Below the pieces are notes generated by a model. It had not been told where the DNA came from. It saw nothing but the letters and a program-made list of their open reading frames with translations, and did no database searches. The translations under genes and the position numbers were made by a program. Shown in pieces: positions 21,101 through 24,189 of a DNA stretch of 24,189 bases; the first letter of the stretch is position 1; every line of letters begins with the position of its first letter. This DNA is from Chloromonas sp. AAM2 (lineage: Eukaryota > Chlorophyta > Chlorophyceae > Chlamydomonadales > Chlamydomonadaceae): contig QAXH01003692.1 in NCBI GenBank assembly GCA_004335635.1, forward strand, positions 1-24,189, given 5' to 3'.

Positions 21101-23292
21101 AGTTCTTATTATGTCTACGTGAGGTGCTCTACACAAGTTCACTATAGAAGCGCTGCAGGTTCTGCAACGCCAATTAAATTTCTTGATGCAAAGCTAAACA
21201 CACCACTAGGTGTCTGTCAAAACCAGACTCGCACGGTAAGTCGCCAGCGTAACGACAAGTCTTGGCGTGTGGCACCACCCACAGGATTGCAAAGGGCTAA
21301 GTTGTGAAGCTAACTGAATCCACCAAACAGATTTTCCCTGGTAGGACTTGGCTCAGCGCTGCGGGCTCTGCAAAGCCATGTACAACCGGGTGCCTTTACA
21401 GTCCATACTCGCACGGCCAGCCACCAGCTCAAGGACAGGTTCCAGCACGCGTCATGCCTCACCAATCGTCCTGTGTCCCTCCGGGTCCACCATCCTCGCC
21501 AGCTGAATGGCATCGCTGTTGGCCAGGTCAGAGTTGGCCGGAGAGACGGCCAGGATGATGACCGTTGGCGGGCTGATGGCGGCCAGCACCATGTCGCGAA
21601 TGCGCGCCTCGATGTTGGACGGCTGGTCACCCACGGGCACCTTGGTCATACCGGGCAGGTCGACAAGGGTCATGGTGCTGCAAGGCAGAGTGCATCACGC
21701 AGTCAGCAACACACATCCGAAGGCAATCACCACATTACTATGACACACACCTGTGTCACCTGAGGGCAGCCATGTGCAAGCGAGTGCAGCAAACCAAGTG
21801 CAAGTGTGTTATGCATGTCAAAACGTCAGTTTATCCCACCAACTTCAGGTATCTTCCACGTGAGAGCATGTGCATGCAAGAAGGTCAGTATTGATTAATT
21901 GTATTGGCTGTCTGTGTGCGTGCAAGGAGACGTGTGTGCGCTGTTCATGACCCACTCACAGGACGTGTGTGCGCTGTTCGTGACCCACTCACAGGACGTG
22001 TGGGCTGAAGATCTTGAGTCGGATGGGCTTGTCAGAAACGTTCTTGTTCGTCCCTACCACACGGTCTGTCTCCGTTTGAATTTCCTGCATGGCCGCACGT
22101 CAGGACAATCAACCTGTCAGGCCGTCAACCCATGCACACCTGAAGGAGGAAACAGCTGGGTGGCATGCCGCCATAGATGTGGGCTTGATGCCTCCGCTGC
22201 TTCCTAGTGAAACCGGTGCACACCACCTGCCTGCCACTGCTTGGCGCTACCGAGCGTGCGCCACTAACAGGGTATGCCAGACACAAGCCCCACCCCACGT
22301 GCAAGCTGCAAGTCGAGCGCACACACATACACAAACGGTGCGCGACTGTGTGGCTACTGAGTTGGCCGCGTGTGTTGCCCGATCTCATCCCCTCCATTCA
22401 ATTCCATTACCAACCTGTCTGATCTGATCAAAGTCTGTAAAGACCTTTCCAGGTGCATGGAGGAACTCCCCCCACTCTGACAAGGCTGCTCCTGCTGCTC
22501 CTGCCGCTGCCAGCCCAGGTCCTGACCCAGGCGCTGTCTTGACCAGCTGCAGCACCAGCGGCCGCCGAGTGACGATGTCATTGCCACGCGGGAGAAAGTC
22601 ACGACCCACCTGCGCATGTGTGCAACTGACACTTGTGCATGCAGCATAGGCGTGGTGTTATCATAGTGGCGGCATGCACCTGGGCCTGTGCACATGCAGC
22701 ACGAAGGCGACATGCATCTTTGCGTCAGGCATGAGTCTGTGTGTTGTCCTGCTGATCTGAGTGACTGCACAGCCCGAAGTAACCGCACGCACCAAGGACT
22801 CGAGCACGCTTGATTTGCCGCTGCTCTGGCTGCCCACAACTGCCACTTGAGGCAAGGTCAGCTTTAAATCGACTGTCACCTGCACCATGAGCATAAGTGG
22901 AAGGTCGGAGGGTGACGTCCATGACATGCATGCTGCATGCTGTAAGCGCCCAACACTTCAAAGCCGTCCACAGCAACCTCTCTGCCCACATGCATGTCCA
23001 TTTCCAAGCGCAGAGGCGCTGCAACATGCCTGGCATGGCTACTGCCCTGCGCTAACCGGAAGGTGCGGCCCTGGCGCTCGACTTGGGTGTTGGGAACCGC
23101 CATGTCAACAAGAGTCGTGTTGTAGGTGGAAGCTAGTTAGCGGTGATATCTACTACGGCGCAAGAACGAAGCCAGGGTTTTGCACCGGATCCAGGTGCGA
23201 TTCAAAAGCCTTACCTGACTAAAGATATCTTGAAGCTTATTTATTACAGGAATAAGAGCATCACCCAGCGTAGATCCATCTTTGCTCGCCAT
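15140..23292 (-). CDS. Dynamin-related GTPase, DRP3/Dnm1/Drp1 class (16 exons)
   Basis: Membrane-remodelling GTPase that assembles into constricting helices. This class acts in mitochondrial and peroxisomal fission in plants, fungi and animals. Exons in transcript order: 23292-23215, 22879-22793, 22609-22415, 22084-21993, 21677-21463, 21005-20852, 20586-20389, 20100-20007, 19652-19502, 18979-18832, 18405-18204, 17731-17638, 17437-17358, 16932-16460, 16110-16023, 15442-15140; about 883 codons with all phases matching. Seen: [17 protein letters not shown] near the N-terminus; G1 GSQSSGKSS (42-50); G2 Thr69 in [12 protein letters not shown]3 DLPG (157-160); G4 TKLD (226-229); VNRSQ (256-260). 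The middle domain includes GGARI and [13 protein letters not shown] Gly/Ser/Pro-rich linker (about 540-690) contains WFSWFSKGG. The GED (about 700-796) includes [15 protein letters not shown]. There is no PH or proline-rich domain, which excludes DRP2 and classical dynamin. The ATG at 23292 follows a stop-free upstream frame but is its first ATG. Exon 14 may instead start at 16986 (18 more codons). An unusual 85-residue Ser/Gly/Met/His-rich tail follows the GED. Confidence 0.95.
15648..15873 (+). repeat. Diverged 33-bp repeat pair in the last dynamin intron
   Basis: 15648-15680 and 15841-15873 align over 33 bases with 5 differences, all transitions, 193 bp apart. Both copies lie in the intron 16022-15443 of the dynamin-related gene, outside the splice sites. 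Confidence 0.65.
17441..17470 (+). repeat. (TGAG)7.5 microsatellite at a 3' splice site
   Basis: Seven and a half TGAG units. On the coding (minus) strand this reads CTCA repeats running directly into the CACAG acceptor of the 80-nt dynamin exon 17437-17358, so the repeat forms most of the pyrimidine-containing tract of that 3' splice site. Confidence 0.95.
21929..22002 (+). repeat. 33-bp tandem duplication across a dynamin exon-intron border
   Basis: Copies at 21929-21961 and 21962-21994 differ at one base and are followed by 8 bases of a third. On the minus strand the unit carries the 5' splice site CT/GTGAGTGGG of exon 22084-21993, so the donor is present twice, 33 nt apart. Confidence 0.95.
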
Positions 23293-24189
23293 GCTGGTTA
23301 AGTTATCGAACTCCGTTTGGGATTGCCGGCGTGCACCACCCACCGACAACCGGCGTCTGGCCACACAAGCTCAACCCTTTTCCACGAGAGAGTGTGCTCA
23401 AGCGTGCACGCGAGGAGAAAAACCGCTGCTCACCCCTGTTACTCTTGCGACAGATGGGTTGATGTGTGATGCTGTATGCTGTGTGCCGCGCTGATTTTAG
23501 CTGAAGAGTTATTGTTTGTTTCCTGTCACCATCTAGGCCAAGCTGGCCAGTGCCAGGCTTGTATACTCGTTGGCTCAATCGGTCAGGCGTGCCCTGCAAA
23601 ACGAAAAAAAAGAAGTTTGCCTGTTCTGGGACAATTTGTGTGAATTGGTCTGTATTACCGCCAGCAACCATTGTGTGTCAGTAAAACCTGTGTATGTGCG
23701 TGTGTGTGAACCGCAGATGGGGTGAACAGCGGTGCAACGTTGGGATGGCGATGAGGGTGACAGACAGACAGCCAGGCAGGCTGACGTATCCTAGGGGATC
23801 CAGTTTGAAATGCTCCACCAATGCGGGCGGGGCTTCAGGGGTGCGGGCGGTCAAACAACTCAACAACTCTGTTAGGCCAGGGGGGGAGGTGCGAGAGGTC
23901 ATGGGTTCCAATCCCACCGTCCAGCGCGATCGCAAACTGGCATTTAGCAACGGCCTTGGGCCTGTTCATGTCACCGCAAGAGGGTGGTCGGCGCGGCAAC
24001 GCCCTGCCGCAGCTGGCGAGAAGATGCGGTAGGGGAACAGGTCGTAAGGCCAGCGCGCACATAGATATGTATGTCGGTCAGGTGCCCAACCCCAGGAAAG
24101 TAGCGTGCAGGTGTGCTAAAGCCACTGTACTGTGCACGTCAAGTTCCAAGAACGTTCTGTGTCTTGTCTGTGTGCAACCCTCGCACGCG
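23293..24189. other. Upstream flank and presumed promoter of the dynamin-related gene
   Basis: No coding exon was recognised on either strand. The frame continues open upstream of the dynamin ATG to 23364 without an ATG, so an upstream in-frame extension is not supported. No TATA box was recognised. A tRNA-like motif lies at 23874-23922. Confidence 0.5.
23874..23922 (+). repeat. tRNA-like A-box/B-box segment, possible SINE remnant
   Basis: GAGGTCATGGGTTCCAATCC at about 23898-23917 fits the RNA polymerase III B-box consensus GGTTCRANTCC, and TAGGCCAGGGG about 30 nt upstream is a rough A-box. The spacing is too short for a complete tRNA, and no acceptor stem pairs. In other genomes this motif is typical of tRNA-derived SINEs. 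Confidence 0.3.

Overview
This window is nuclear DNA from an intron-rich eukaryote, most likely a chlorophyte green alga. The supporting signs are split genes with GT-AG introns of roughly 90-1100 nt, a plant-type ATXR2 SET-MYND gene, a probable plastid DUF2358 gene, and TGTAA-type poly(A) signals downstream of the stop codons. No prokaryotic operon, CRISPR array, rRNA or intact tRNA gene is visible. I rebuilt four genes exon by exon. Every exon join keeps its reading phase, and the domain motifs run continuously across the joins.

Layout. (1) 706-1645, plus strand: the C-terminal 160 residues of a cytochrome P450, with the K-helix, the meander and the heme cysteine; its 5' exons are not recognisable in the window. 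(2) 2479-8058, plus strand: a ten-exon gene for an ATXR2-like histone-lysine methyltransferase (split SET domain, MYND zinc finger, post-SET cysteines). (3) 11558-9268, minus strand: a five-exon gene for a DUF2358 (NTF2-like) protein, probably plastid-targeted, convergent with the ATXR2-like gene. (4) 23292-15140, minus strand: a sixteen-exon gene of about 883 codons for a dynamin-related GTPase of the DRP3/Dnm1/Drp1 class (GTPase, middle domain, GED; no PH or proline-rich domain). Between genes 3 and 4 lie about 3.6 kb with no recognisable gene, only unassigned open frames and short repeats.

The four genes have separate cellular roles (oxidation chemistry, chromatin, a probable plastid protein, organelle division). 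Nothing suggests they form a pathway. I found no convincing novel system. The most notable observations are local: a TGAG microsatellite that forms the 3' splice-site tract of a dynamin intron, a 33-bp tandem duplication that copies a dynamin 5' splice site, possible antisense overlap of the convergent 3' UTRs at 8.5-9.25 kb, and a tRNA-like B-box near the right end.
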